From positions 8,589 through 72,588 of the forward strand of contig JBBDWK010000101.1 in the NCBI GenBank assembly GCA_040902885.1: a stretch of 64,000 nucleotides of DNA, written 5' to 3'. Positions 19,301 through 27,241 of this stretch are shown piece after piece. Below the pieces are notes generated by a model, which saw only the letters and a program-made list of their open reading frames with translations, had not been told where the DNA came from and did not search any database. The translations under genes were made by a program, and so were the position numbers. Origin of the DNA: JBBDWK01 sp040902885. Its GTDB lineage: Bacteria > Acidobacteriota > Terriglobia > Bryobacterales > Bryobacteraceae. How positions within the stretch are numbered: position 1 is the stretch's first letter; every line of letters begins with the position of its first letter.

Positions 19301-19761
19301 CGGAAGGCTGGCAGTTGGCGGCGGTGGCGAGCTACTCGAGCGGGGACCGGATATCGGTGTCGACAAACAACACCCTGCCGTATTTCAATCCCGGCCTTAG
19401 GCCGGACCAGATTTCGGGCAACGTGCGGTCCAACGTGAGCCTGGGAGCGTTCGATCCGGCGATTCACCAGTACCTGAACCGGGAAGCGTTCGAAGCTCCG
19501 GCGGCGGGGCAGTTCGGGACCGCGCCGCGGTACCTGGAGGTGCGGGGACCGGCGCGGCCGGATGAATCGTTCGCAGTGCTTAAGGACACGCGGATCAACG
19601 AGCGATTCACACACCAGTTCCGCATGGAGATCGCGAATCCCCTAAACCGGGTGGTATTCGGGAATCCGGTGACCAACCTGGCGGCGGGGAATTTCGGGCG
19701 GATCACCAGCGCGGCGGTCGGGCCGAGGAACATTCAGTTCGGCATGAAGCTGATGTTTTAA
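16351..19761 (+). CDS. TonB-dependent receptor with N-terminal carboxypeptidase-regulatory-like domain
   Basis: 1136 residues; start after AGGAGGG, with TATAAT at 16321-16326. Signal peptide (residues 1-19), then a carboxypeptidase D regulatory-like Ig domain (GTVTGLVIDRSGAAVAGVKISL to about 105), a plug region (about 110-240, SGGGSFQDMVYYDGIALSRGD) and a long beta-barrel ending in a short strand (IQFGMKLMF) as needed for outer-membrane insertion. This Oar-like architecture is the expanded receptor class of acidobacteria. Substrate unknown; probably oligosaccharide or peptide uptake. Ends 5 bp from the convergent recR stop. Confidence 0.93.
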   Translation: MARRVSLSVLILALAAFSQGDRGTVTGLVIDRSGAAVAGVKISLVNNDTQLTLETASNEAGNYRFVSVPIGRYTMRAAAAGFQGYQREDVQVQVSQTTPIDVPLEVGAVTETVTVTGAVAPLIQTETADVGMVVQAKQFLDLPLTLGGGIRNPSSFIRLSPGVSPRSTWNKSISGGGSFQDMVYYDGIALSRGDLSNDGEVNPSVEAIAEFKLIANNYSAEYAHALGGITSFTMRSGTNEVHGTGFHFLRNDKLDARGFFSPERSQSQQNEWGGTIGGPVVIPKLYDGRNKTFWFFSFDQFYIRGGQRSTLNTLPTARMQEGDFSELGRAIFDPSTTRQLPNGTLARDPFAGGIIPRSRWSQVSTSMLQFHPKPELPGVTANSVSPLLAPWQDHRHAGGKFDHLFNSNHRLSATFNVTDRPALKSRGGEGGGHIVPVNDPSQTALVGYVAQRVTTRVLHANFDSNISPTTINHIGLGFSRFRNPFKTPSADEGWTQPNGGKLGLRGLQFDQFPLVRFESEGYAWYGARSATDNFFNTYTALDTLTMIRGSHTIKVGAEMQYHQDNYRSSNAGGGAFRFIRNTTGNPQDLARTGDSWASFLLGEVQMGEGFFRATEPSGRYTNWGFYFDDSWKVTPRLTLNFGLRWEVITPHADRAGRLSYIDLSKPNQEAGGLPGVLVFGGEKGFGTRLLNNLWVNPGPRFGLAYRIADNTVIRGGAGIFYSNYINQGLGLPATGFSTLATFVSGDGGLTPAFNWDGGFPQNFQRPPNFSPFQANGLNGTAVLPSDYSLPSKFHWSLTLERQFADDLAISASYVANKGTHLYETQQINQLGAAAQQLPLTLLRANIASPQAAAAGIPEPFPGFTTLWGGRATVAQALRPYPQYADVSIYGSTYGNSHYESFQLKVDKRYKGGLSGTFAYTWSKFLSDGRQFDSFAGGQDAYKRENSYHATDLPHMLTFSLLYRLPFGAGQRWLSGARGPARVMTEGWQLAAVASYSSGDRISVSTNNTLPYFNPGLRPDQISGNVRSNVSLGAFDPAIHQYLNREAFEAPAAGQFGTAPRYLEVRGPARPDESFAVLKDTRINERFTHQFRMEIANPLNRVVFGNPVTNLAAGNFGRITSAAVGPRNIQFGMKLMF

Positions 19762-19766
19762 CTCCT

Positions 19767-20366
19767 TCACATCTCACGGCGGTTTTCCATTGCCTTCCAG
19801 ATGGTGACCTCATCGGCGAACTCGATGTCGCTGCCGACGGGAATGCCCATGGCGATGCGTGTGACCTTGACGCCCAGAGGCTTCAGAAGCCGGGACAGGT
19901 AGACCGCGGTGGCTTCGCCCTCAACAGTGGGGTTGGTGGCTAGGATTATCTCTTCCACCTCGCCCGTGCCGATGCGGTCGATCAGGCTCTTGATGCGCAA
20001 CTGCTCCGGGCCAACGTTGCGCAAAGGCGAAAGCGATCCGTGGAGCACATGATAGAGCCCCGTGAAGCGGCGCGTGGTCTCGATGCCGAGGATGTTGTGC
20101 GGCTCCTCGATGACGCAAAGTACTTTCCGGTCGCGGTCCCCGTCCTGGCAGAAGACGCACAACTCGCCCTCGCTGATGTTGTTGCAGACGCGGCAGAATT
20201 CCAGGCGATCCTTGACGTCCAGCATCGCCTGGGAGAGCCGTTCGGCCTCCGCGCGGCCCGCCCGCAACACGTGAAAGGCCAGCCGTTGCGCCGACTTCTG
20301 TCCAATTCCCGGAAGACGCTTGAACTCGTTGATCAGGCGCGCGAGCGGCTCGGCGAAATCCGGCAT
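19767..20366 (-). CDS. recR: Recombination mediator RecR
   Basis: 199 residues, full family length. N-terminal helix-hairpin-helix (RLPGIGQKSAQRLAFHVL), C4 zinc finger (CRVCNNISEGELCVFC, about 58-73), Toprim domain with CVIEEPHN and LATNPTVEGEATA, and a C-terminal Walker-B-like region. With RecO it loads RecA onto SSB-coated gaps. Last gene of dnaX-ybaB-recR; only 4 bp separate it from ybaB. Confidence 0.97.
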   Translation of the reverse strand: MPDFAEPLARLINEFKRLPGIGQKSAQRLAFHVLRAGRAEAERLSQAMLDVKDRLEFCRVCNNISEGELCVFCQDGDRDRKVLCVIEEPHNILGIETTRRFTGLYHVLHGSLSPLRNVGPEQLRIKSLIDRIGTGEVEEIILATNPTVEGEATAVYLSRLLKPLGVKVTRIAMGIPVGSDIEFADEVTIWKAMENRREM

Positions 20367-20370
20367 GCGG

Positions 20371-20679
20371 TTAGAACAGGCCGGGCGGCAGGCCCATCCC
20401 TCCGAGCAGGCCTCCCATCTTCTGGCGGGCTTCGTCGTCGACCTTTTTGACGGCTTCGTTGCAGGCCGCCATCACCAGGTCCTGCAGCATCTCCACGTCA
20501 CCGGCCACTTCAGGGTCGATCTTGACGCCGAGAACGTTCTTCTGGCCGTCCATCGCAACGGTGACCATGCCGCCGCCCGCGGTCGCTTCGACGCGGATCT
20601 GCGCGATCTCCTGCTGCATGCGCTCCTGCATCTGCTGCGCCTGCTTCATCATGGCCTGCATGTTTCCGGGCAATTTCAC
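20371..20679 (-). CDS. YbaB/EbfC family nucleoid-associated protein
   Basis: 102 residues. Met/Gln-rich amphipathic N-terminal helix (MQAMMKQAQQMQERMQ), then the central sheet VEATAGGGMVTVAMDGQKNV and the VKIDPEV segment diagnostic of the family; Gly/Met/Pro-rich tail. Binds DNA as a dimer. Sits between dnaX and recR with 4-bp gaps on each side, the standard operon order. Confidence 0.95.
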   Translation of the reverse strand: MKLPGNMQAMMKQAQQMQERMQQEIAQIRVEATAGGGMVTVAMDGQKNVLGVKIDPEVAGDVEMLQDLVMAACNEAVKKVDDEARQKMGGLLGGMGLPPGLF

Positions 20680-20683
20680 GTCA

Positions 20684-22318
20684 TTACTCCTTTAAATTCC
20701 TTACCGTCCGCACTTCCCCGCCGAACAGTTCCTGAAAGCGCCGCACTTCCGGATTTTCGAGAGCGCGGCGCGAAACCTCGTCCATCGCCGGCTTCGCCGC
20801 CACACCCGCTGATGGGGCCGGGGCCGCCACGGCTCCCGCGGTCACCTGAATCTTCAGAGCGCGGCCGGCAACTTCGCACACGCCCAGATTGACGTCTTCC
20901 GGACGCATGGCGAGAAGCATCTCCTTGGGAGTGGTGAAGTGCAGCTCGCCCGCGGTGGCCCGCAGCTCGGAGTGCTCGACTGCGTCGGCTGTAAAGTTCA
21001 TGCCCAGCTTTTCAAGAGCAGCCCGCAAACGCTCCTTGCCGTCCTCGGGCCAATCGGCGAGCGGCGCGGGCGGCGCCGGGGGAGCTTCGCGGAACGCTTT
21101 CTTCTGGCGGTCGAGCTCGAAGGGCGCCGGGCCGCGCCGCAGGGAAGCGGAAATCGGCGCGGGCGGCGGCGTCACTGGAGCCGGAGGACCGGCCGCGCCT
21201 GCCGGCAGCTTCGCGAGAGCCTCTTCGATCGCGATAAGCCGGCCGGCATGCACCATGCGCACCAGCCCCAGCTCCAGATGCAGGCGCGGTTGCAGCGAAT
21301 ATTGCAGGTCGCGGAACAGGTCGAGCGAGAGCTGCAGGTAGCGCGTGAGATCCTCTTCGCTGAAGGCGGCGGCGGTCCGCGCCATGCGCTCGCGCTCTTC
21401 ACTCGAAGCCGCGATCAGCCGCGGCTCGCCAATGCGCGCGACGAGCAGGTTGCGGAAGTATCGCGCCAGCTCGCGGCTGAAGTGTTGCAGGTTTTGCCCG
21501 GTGCGCTCCAGTTCGTCCACGATGGCCAGCATGCGGCCGGCGTTCGCCTCGGCCAGGGCCTGGGTCACCTGGTGCAGCAGGTCGAGCGAGAAGGTTCCCA
21601 GCAGCGCGCGCACGGCGTCCGCATCCAGCTTCCCGCCGCACGCGGCTATGGCCTGGTCGAGGGCGGACAGAGAATCGCGCACGCTGCCTTCTCCGGCCTG
21701 CGCGAGCACGGCGAGGGTTTCGGGCGTCGTCTCAATGCCTTCCTGCCCGCAGATCCAGTTCATGCGGGTCACCAGGTCCTCGAAGTCCACGGAGCGAAAG
21801 CTGAAGTGCTGGCAGCGAGACGCGATGGTCGCGGGAATCTTGTGAGCCTCGGTGGTACATAGCACGAAAACCACCCAGGCGGGCGGCTCCTCTATGGTCT
21901 TCAACAGGGCGTTGAAGGCCTCGTTGGTGATCTGGTGGGCTTCGTCGACGATGAAAACCTTGTAGCGGTCGCGCGCGGGACGATAGCGGACGTTCTCCCG
22001 CAGCTCGCGCATCTCGTTGATGCCCCGATTGGAGGCCGCGTCGATCTCGATGACGTCCACCGAGCCGCCGGAAGTAATTTCCAGGCAGCTTGCGCAAATG
22101 TCGCAGGGGCGTGTGGTTGGGCCATTGATGCAGTTCAGGCAGCGGGCGAGAATGCGGGCCACGGTGGTCTTTCCCGTCCCGCGCTGCCCGGAGAAAATGT
22201 AGCCGTGGGCGATGCGGTTTTGCGCGATCGCGTTCTCCAGCGTAACCTTGACATGGTCCTGGTTGACCACGTCCGCAAACGACTGGGGACGATATTTGCG
22301 GGCTATGACCTGGTACAT
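20684..22318 (-). CDS. dnaX: DNA polymerase III subunit gamma/tau
   Basis: Start assigned to ATG 22318 (MYQVIARKYRPQSF), the usual beginning of DnaX; ATG 22330 in frame is an alternative, and the open frame further up (22357) runs into the SRP RNA. About 544 residues. Walker A GQRGTGKTT, zinc finger CLNCINGPTTRPCDICASC, Walker B/DEAH (FIVDEAHQ) and the sensor ASRCQHFSF are all present, followed by domain III and a Pro/Ala-rich linker and C-terminal tau-type domain. Clamp-loader ATPase of the replisome. Heads the dnaX-ybaB-recR operon. Confidence 0.96.
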   Translation of the reverse strand: MYQVIARKYRPQSFADVVNQDHVKVTLENAIAQNRIAHGYIFSGQRGTGKTTVARILARCLNCINGPTTRPCDICASCLEITSGGSVDVIEIDAASNRGINEMRELRENVRYRPARDRYKVFIVDEAHQITNEAFNALLKTIEEPPAWVVFVLCTTEAHKIPATIASRCQHFSFRSVDFEDLVTRMNWICGQEGIETTPETLAVLAQAGEGSVRDSLSALDQAIAACGGKLDADAVRALLGTFSLDLLHQVTQALAEANAGRMLAIVDELERTGQNLQHFSRELARYFRNLLVARIGEPRLIAASSEERERMARTAAAFSEEDLTRYLQLSLDLFRDLQYSLQPRLHLELGLVRMVHAGRLIAIEEALAKLPAGAAGPPAPVTPPPAPISASLRRGPAPFELDRQKKAFREAPPAPPAPLADWPEDGKERLRAALEKLGMNFTADAVEHSELRATAGELHFTTPKEMLLAMRPEDVNLGVCEVAGRALKIQVTAGAVAAPAPSAGVAAKPAMDEVSRRALENPEVRRFQELFGGEVRTVRNLKE

Positions 22319-22332
22319 GGGTGGGAACATTG

Positions 22333-22437
22333 CCAGGCCCCGGGTGATCCGCGGCACACAGCTTAAGCCACTACCGTTGCTTCCTTCCGGACCTGGCGGG
22401 GTTTGCAGCCGGCCGTTGCACGGAGCCCGAGACCTGA
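22333..22437 (-). ncRNA. ffs: Signal recognition particle 4.5S RNA (small SRP RNA)
   Basis: The minus strand contains the domain IV signature CCAGGTCCGGAAGGAAGCA (positions 22378-22396), with the GGAA tetraloop and the A-rich Ffh-binding internal loop. The flanks pair into the outer stem (CAGGTCTCGGG at the 5' side with CCCGGGGCCTG at the 3' side). Length about 105 nt, the usual small bacterial form; ends are set by the stem and accurate to a few nt. It lies directly before dnaX, a common bacterial arrangement. Confidence 0.93.
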
Positions 22438-22446
22438 CAAACTACT

Positions 22447-22452
22447 ATTTTA
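22447..22452 (-). promoter_or_regulatory. -10 box of the ffs promoter
   Basis: Minus strand TAAAAT, about 10 nt before the folded 5' end of the SRP RNA. A TTCGAA-like -35 is about 19 bp further upstream. Weak evidence for the -35 part. Confidence 0.4.
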
Positions 22453-22551
22453 GCATCAGGTGAACCCAGGCTTCGAAGAGAACCGGCTTGGGGACTTCCG
22501 CGGGGACAAGCAGATGTTCAACGACGAGGCGTACTCCCCGAAGACATCGCC

Positions 22552-23175
22552 TCAAGTACCAAATTCCTCCACCAAAAAGCAGTCCTTACACGCTCTCTCG
22601 TACAAGCTATCGAGGGTCGGATGCAATCGCAGGATTGCTGCGAGCCGCTGCACGATACCTCGCAAATGTGCGGACTCTTGTACCGAAAGCGGGATTCCTG
22701 GTCTGCGTCCTCGGTCACGGTATCCCAACCATTTCTTTATGACCGGGTAGCCACCAAGCTCGTAACGCCAGACGCGCTCGGGCACATGACGAAACAACAC
22801 TCTGTCGTTGATGTACAGGTCTCCGGTAGTCTCACCCCATTCGTTGTGCATCGGCTCGTCTTTCGAGCTGGAGCGAGCGCGCCACCCGCCCTGCGCGCCT
22901 CCGAAGAATGAGTACTCCACGAGCAGATCACCCTCCCCCACATTTCCTCCGCCGATCTCGCAGGGTACGGCTAGGCATTTGGCTTCTTCGCCGAGTACGA
23001 TTTTGAGCCCCTTCGCCGGGCTGGCGATCGGGTTGAGCAAAACGGCAAGGATTTCTCCGGCGGAAACCAGTTCATCGAAGGTCTTTATGGCGGCGTAGTA
23101 GCTCGGTTCGGTCGTCGAGGGCGACGCCGACAACGCGGCCACTTCATCCCGGTAGGCCTTAAAGATGTCGTCCAC
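22552..23175 (-). CDS. Orphan protein resembling the C-terminal domain of type ISP restriction-modification enzymes
   Basis: 207 residues. The segment RVWRYELGGYPVIKKWLGYRD followed by a RILP-like loop and LRRIA/ILxLxPxLDxxY-type helix is the pattern that closes type ISP (LlaBIII-like) helicase-nuclease-methyltransferases and related N6-adenine methylases. The preceding about 130 residues have no methyltransferase motif. It is either a stand-alone adaptor of that family or the surviving tail of a lost restriction gene. No R-M partner is in the window. Next to a broken toxin-antitoxin pair, consistent with a decayed accessory island. Confidence 0.5.
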   Translation of the reverse strand: MDDIFKAYRDEVAALSASPSTTEPSYYAAIKTFDELVSAGEILAVLLNPIASPAKGLKIVLGEEAKCLAVPCEIGGGNVGEGDLLVEYSFFGGAQGGWRARSSSKDEPMHNEWGETTGDLYINDRVLFRHVPERVWRYELGGYPVIKKWLGYRDRGRRPGIPLSVQESAHLRGIVQRLAAILRLHPTLDSLYERACKDCFLVEEFGT

Positions 23176-23337
23176 TAAAAGTCCATTTTACTGGTTCTCG
23201 AACACAAAAGATTCAAAATGTTTCTGCCCGAGACGCGCGTGTGCATTCTAGCTCTTGATTGTGTGCTGGCAATGGTATCGTTGCCGCTTGTCGTTGCCGC
23301 TATGCCCCGGCCTCCCTCGGGAGCGATCAAAACGCCA

Positions 23338-23758
23338 TTAGGGGATCAGGTGCGGAGCCACGATATCAATAAACTCGCGCGACGTGATCACCTTGGTCTT
23401 CTTCCAGAACTTCGGGAAATGCCGCTGATTACCGGTCACCAGGTAGTCGGCGCGCGGCATCGGCGCATTCCAGGAACTTGTTGTCGTCCGGGTCCTTTGT
23501 CACCCGCAGTGGGCGCGATGGCCTTACCGGATGTGACCGGCTCTGGACGAACTCGAGGAGTTGCTGCCGAAGGCCCTTGCGAATCTTCAGCTCCGGGCGC
23601 GCGAGCACCTCGCGGTATTCGGCGAGGATGGCCTCAGAAACGTACAGCGTGGCCGGTTTGGTGGTTGCCAGCAGGAGCGCGGTTCGTTGGAGTCCGTCCG
23701 GCTTCAATGCCGCCGAGACAAGGATGTTCGTATCGATAACGAGCCGAAGCGGGATCAT
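23338..23758 (-). pseudogene. PIN-domain toxin (COG1569 type), frameshifted near the C-terminus
   Basis: The first about 100 codons are intact: LVIDTNILVSA with the first catalytic Asp, the central Glu (ILAEYREVLARPEL), and DPDDNKFLECADAA. After AAR the frame goes to a quick stop (RRLPGDR at 23429). In a second frame the expected continuation is perfectly preserved (DYLVTGNQRHFPKFWKKT, then VITSREFIDIVAPHLIP and stop at 23338). A GC dinucleotide is missing from a GCGCGC run at about 23449-23456. The lost part includes a conserved Asp, so the truncated protein is probably inactive. Its start overlaps the antitoxin stop (ATGA). PIN toxins are Mg2+ ribonucleases. Confidence 0.85.
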
Positions 23759-24054
23759 ACTCGCTTCGATTTTTGCGCGCGGGTCTTCTTGATGACTTGG
23801 TCAATGTGGCGCGAAGTGAGCTTGTCCGTGCCCTTGCGCTGGGATTCTTCCCCGATGAGTTTCAGCACTTCCGGTTCGGGGGCCGCGAGCCTCACGTAGT
23901 CGCGGATGCTGAGTAGCACCGCCCTAGGCGTGCCGCGCTTCTTGATGAGGAGCGAGCGGTGCTCATCTTCCACCCGGCGCAACAGCTTGCCAAAGCCGGT
24001 GCGGACGGTCAGCGCGGAAACAACGATGGTCTCATTTTTGCCGGTGGGCGGCAC
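23755..24054 (-). CDS. Phd/YefM-family antitoxin
   Basis: The open frame extends to a TTG at 24072, but that codon lies inside the -10 box, so I choose GTG 24054, which has GGAGA 6 nt upstream; 99 residues. SALTVRTGFGKLLRRVEDEHR is the Phd/YefM DNA-binding fold; KKRGTPRAVLLSIRDYVRL is the conserved centre and the rest is the toxin-neutralising tail, as in COG1569-linked antitoxins. Stop codon overlaps the PIN toxin start by 4 nt. A palindrome in the promoter spacer suggests autorepression. The antitoxin is intact although its toxin is broken. Confidence 0.85.
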   Translation of the reverse strand: MPPTGKNETIVVSALTVRTGFGKLLRRVEDEHRSLLIKKRGTPRAVLLSIRDYVRLAAPEPEVLKLIGEESQRKGTDKLTSRHIDQVIKKTRAQKSKRV

Positions 24055-24064
24055 CAGAACTCTC

Positions 24065-24100
24065 CAGTTCAATTATCCGAACTGTACAGTTTATACGCAA
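24065..24100 (-). promoter_or_regulatory. Promoter and palindromic operator of the antitoxin-toxin pair
   Basis: Minus strand TTGCGT (24095-24100), 17 bp, GATAAT (24072-24077). The spacer contains the perfect 12-bp palindrome AACTGTACAGTT (24080-24091). A second overlapping inverted repeat CAGTTC (24065-24070) / GAACTG (24079-24084) brackets the -10 box. This is the expected layout for Phd-type autorepression. Confidence 0.6.
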
Positions 24101-24448
24101 CCGGATCGGGGTGCGGATCCAGAAAAGCAAAGCGGGTCAGGTGGGCCCATTGCAATCGACCTTTTTCCGTGTGAAAGTCACCCCGCCTAACCAAAAATAA
24201 CTTCTGTCCCTGCAACCGCTTCCACCTCGCCGTCCTCTGCCAGCCCCGCCCGGTTCCGTAACCTGGAGTCGGAGAGCCGCGGAACAGCGGTTAAAGACTT
24301 TCCCCACATGGTGTTAGAGAATTTTGCCGAACAAAGCCAATTTGTGCCCAGGTTTTTCTCTGCGCCTCGGCGTCTCGGCAGTGGGGTGGGCCCATTGCAG
24401 GGGAGCGGTGGGTGCTCTATAAAGGAATCTAGACTGAAAGGCCATCTC
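24101..24448. other. Intergenic region without a convincing gene
   Basis: About 350 bp between the antitoxin promoter and the M16 peptidase start. No credible ORF on either strand. A 15-bp direct repeat GGTGGGCCCATTGCA occurs at 24140-24154 and 24385-24399; no inverted repeats or transposase remnant go with it. Confidence 0.4.
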
Positions 24449-27190
24449 ATGTCTCGAAAATCCGTTGTCTCCATGGTTTTCTTCTTCTCCCTGGCCGTTT
24501 CGTTGGTTCGCGCCCAGGAGATCAAGGTGGACATCCCGTTCGAGAAGTTCGTCCTGGCGAACGGCCTCACGGTGATCGTCCACGAGGACCACAAAGTGCC
24601 GATCGTGGCGGTGAACCTCTGGTACCACGTGGGCTCCAAGAACGAGAAGCGTGGCAAGACCGGCTTCGCCCACCTGTTCGAGCATTTGATGTTCAACGGC
24701 AGCGAACACTACAACCAGGATTATTTCAAGGTCCTGGAGAAGCTCGGGGCCACGGATCTGAACGGCACTACCAACCAGGATCGTACGAACTACTTCCAGA
24801 ACGTGCCGACATCGGCGCTGGACACGGTGCTGTGGATGGAGTCCGATCGGATGGGCCACCTCCTCGGCGTCATCGATCAAGCCAGGCTCGACGAGCAGCG
24901 CGGCGTCGTGCAGAACGAGAAGCGCCAAGGCGAGAACCAGCCCTACGGGCTGGTCTATAACCTGACCGTCGAGAATACGTTCCCGGCCGGGCATCCGTAC
25001 TCATGGTCGGTGATTGGATCGATGGAGGACTTGAACGCCGCCAGTCTTGACGATGTCCGCGAGTGGTTTAAGACCTACTATGGCCCCTCCAATGCCACGA
25101 TTGTTCTGGCCGGCGACATCGACGTGAAGACGGCCAGGGAGAAGGTCGAGCGATACTTCGGCGCGATCCCGCCGGGACCGCCCGTGCCGAAGCACCGGGC
25201 GTGGGTCGCGAAGCGAGAGGGCGTAAAGCGGCAAACGCTCGAGGACCGCGTCCCTCAGGCGCGTGTCTACAAGGTGTGGAACACCCCGGAGGACTACACC
25301 GAACAATCGGATCTGCTGTACCTGGCCGCGCAGGTGCTGGGCTCCGGCCGCACTTCCCGGCTCTACAAGCGGCTGGTTCACCAGGACCAGATCGCAACTG
25401 ACGCCAATGCGTTTCAGTCGGCGTCGGAAATCGCCGGCACGTTTACCATCATGTCTACGGCGCGACCCGGCGGCGATCTGACGAAGGTAGAGAAAACCAT
25501 CGATGAGGAACTGGCGAGGTTTCTCAAAGAGGGCCCAACGGCCGACGAGCTGGCCCGGGTTCGGACGCGGTACGTCGCGGGGTTCCTGCGAGGGCTGGAG
25601 CGCATCGGCGGATTCGGCGGCAAGAGTGACGTGCTTGCGCGCGGCCAAGTCTTCGCTGGGGATGCGGCCGCCTACAAGAAACGGCTGGAGCGAATGCAGG
25701 GCGCGACGCCCGAGCAGGTCCGCAGTGCTGCGGAGAGATGGCTGTCCGACGGTGTTTACGCCCTGGAAGTCCATCCATTCCGGACTCATAAAGCCTCCGG
25801 CGCTGACGTGGACCGGTCCAAAGTCCCCGAGCCGGGACCGCCTCCCGCCTTCGTGCCAACGAAGCTGCAACGCGGCACGCTGTCCAACGGCCTGAAGCTG
25901 GTGGCGTCCGAGCAGCATGGGTTGCCGCTGGTCAATTTCAACCTCAACGTGCGGGCCGGTTACGCCACGGATCACCTGTCCGGACTGCAGGGGACGGCGC
26001 GGCTGGCAATGACGATGCTGGACAAGGGGACGAAGACGCGGACATCGCTGGAGATCCCGGACCAGCTCGAACGGCTCGGCGCGCGACTGTCAGCCGGGTC
26101 GGGTCTGGACGATTCGACCGTATTCCTGTCGGCGCTGAAAACGAACCTGGACGCGTCGCTGGAGATCTTCGGCGATGTGGTTCTGAATCCGTCCTTCCCC
26201 GATTCGGACTTCCAGCGCGAACAGAAGCAGATGATGGCGGCGATTCAGCGCGAGAAGGTCGAGCCGTTCTCGATGGCTCTTCGCGTGCTGCCGGCATTCG
26301 TCTTCGGCAAGGGACACCCCTATGGCATGTCGCTGACCGGATCCGGCACCGAAGCGACTGCGGGCAAAATCACGAGGGATGCGCTGGTGAAGTTCCACCG
26401 GACCTGGTTCAAGCCGAACAACGCGACCCTGATCATCGTCGGCGATACCACGCTTGCGGAGATCGCGCCGAAGCTGGAGAAACTCTTTGCAAGCTGGCAG
26501 CCGGGGGACGTACCGAAACTGAACGTCACCACCGTGGAGCACCAGCCCAAGCCGCTGGTCTACATCATCGATCGGCCGGGCGCCCTACAGTCGACGATAC
26601 TCGCCGGCCACGTTGCTCCCCCCAAGCTGGACCGGGACGACATCGCGATGTCGGCACTGAACACCAGCCTGGGCGGAGCGTTTGTCTCGCGGATCAACAT
26701 GAACCTGCGCGAGGACAAGCATTGGTCCTATGGAGCAGGGACGGTCATTTTCCCGACGCTCGGCCAGCGCATCTTCCTCACTTTCGCTCCTGTGCAGACG
26801 GATAAGACGAAGGAGTCGCTTGTCGAGCTGAACAAGGAGTTCCGCGAGATTCTTCGCGAGCGCCCGCCGACCCAGGAAGAGCTGCAAAGGGCCCAGGATC
26901 AGATGACGTTGCGACTGCCCGGGCGGCGCGAGACGCTAAGTGGGGTGGACGATTCGATCGCCGAGATCGTGCGGTATGGTCTGCCGGACGACCACTGGGA
27001 GACGTACCCGAAGAAAGTCCGTGAGCTGACCACGCGGGACTTGGTCACGTCCGCCGAGCGCCTGATCCATCCGGGTCGCCTGATGTGGGTGGTGGTTGGC
27101 GACCGCTCCAAGATCGAAACGGGCGTCCGCGAGCTGAGCCTCGGTGAGCTGCGACTCATCGACGCCGACGGGAACCTGGTGAACGACTAA
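24449..27190 (+). CDS. M16 family zinc peptidase, two-lobed, exported
   Basis: Start at ATG 24449, where a Sec signal peptide begins (SVVSMVFFFSLAVSLVRA, cut before QEIK); the open frame upstream to 24308 has no ribosome-binding site. 913 residues: two tandem M16 units. The first carries the inverted zinc motif HLFEH (75-79), the second (from about residue 465, LSNGLKLVASEQHGLP) lacks HxxEH, as in pitrilysin/PqqL-type enzymes with one active and one inactive half. Likely degrades peptides in the periplasm. Followed after about 50 bp by the VOC gene on the same strand. Confidence 0.93.
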   Translation: MSRKSVVSMVFFFSLAVSLVRAQEIKVDIPFEKFVLANGLTVIVHEDHKVPIVAVNLWYHVGSKNEKRGKTGFAHLFEHLMFNGSEHYNQDYFKVLEKLGATDLNGTTNQDRTNYFQNVPTSALDTVLWMESDRMGHLLGVIDQARLDEQRGVVQNEKRQGENQPYGLVYNLTVENTFPAGHPYSWSVIGSMEDLNAASLDDVREWFKTYYGPSNATIVLAGDIDVKTAREKVERYFGAIPPGPPVPKHRAWVAKREGVKRQTLEDRVPQARVYKVWNTPEDYTEQSDLLYLAAQVLGSGRTSRLYKRLVHQDQIATDANAFQSASEIAGTFTIMSTARPGGDLTKVEKTIDEELARFLKEGPTADELARVRTRYVAGFLRGLERIGGFGGKSDVLARGQVFAGDAAAYKKRLERMQGATPEQVRSAAERWLSDGVYALEVHPFRTHKASGADVDRSKVPEPGPPPAFVPTKLQRGTLSNGLKLVASEQHGLPLVNFNLNVRAGYATDHLSGLQGTARLAMTMLDKGTKTRTSLEIPDQLERLGARLSAGSGLDDSTVFLSALKTNLDASLEIFGDVVLNPSFPDSDFQREQKQMMAAIQREKVEPFSMALRVLPAFVFGKGHPYGMSLTGSGTEATAGKITRDALVKFHRTWFKPNNATLIIVGDTTLAEIAPKLEKLFASWQPGDVPKLNVTTVEHQPKPLVYIIDRPGALQSTILAGHVAPPKLDRDDIAMSALNTSLGGAFVSRINMNLREDKHWSYGAGTVIFPTLGQRIFLTFAPVQTDKTKESLVELNKEFREILRERPPTQEELQRAQDQMTLRLPGRRETLSGVDDSIAEIVRYGLPDDHWETYPKKVRELTTRDLVTSAERLIHPGRLMWVVVGDRSKIETGVRELSLGELRLIDADGNLVND

Positions 27191-27241
27191 GAACGTCCGG
27201 GAGGCGGCTGGCGTGTTAATCTGTCCGCTAAGGAAAATTGC

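Noticed and set aside
24308..24448. N-terminal extension of the M16 peptidase
   Set aside because: Precedes the signal peptide, has no ribosome-binding site and no family similarity.
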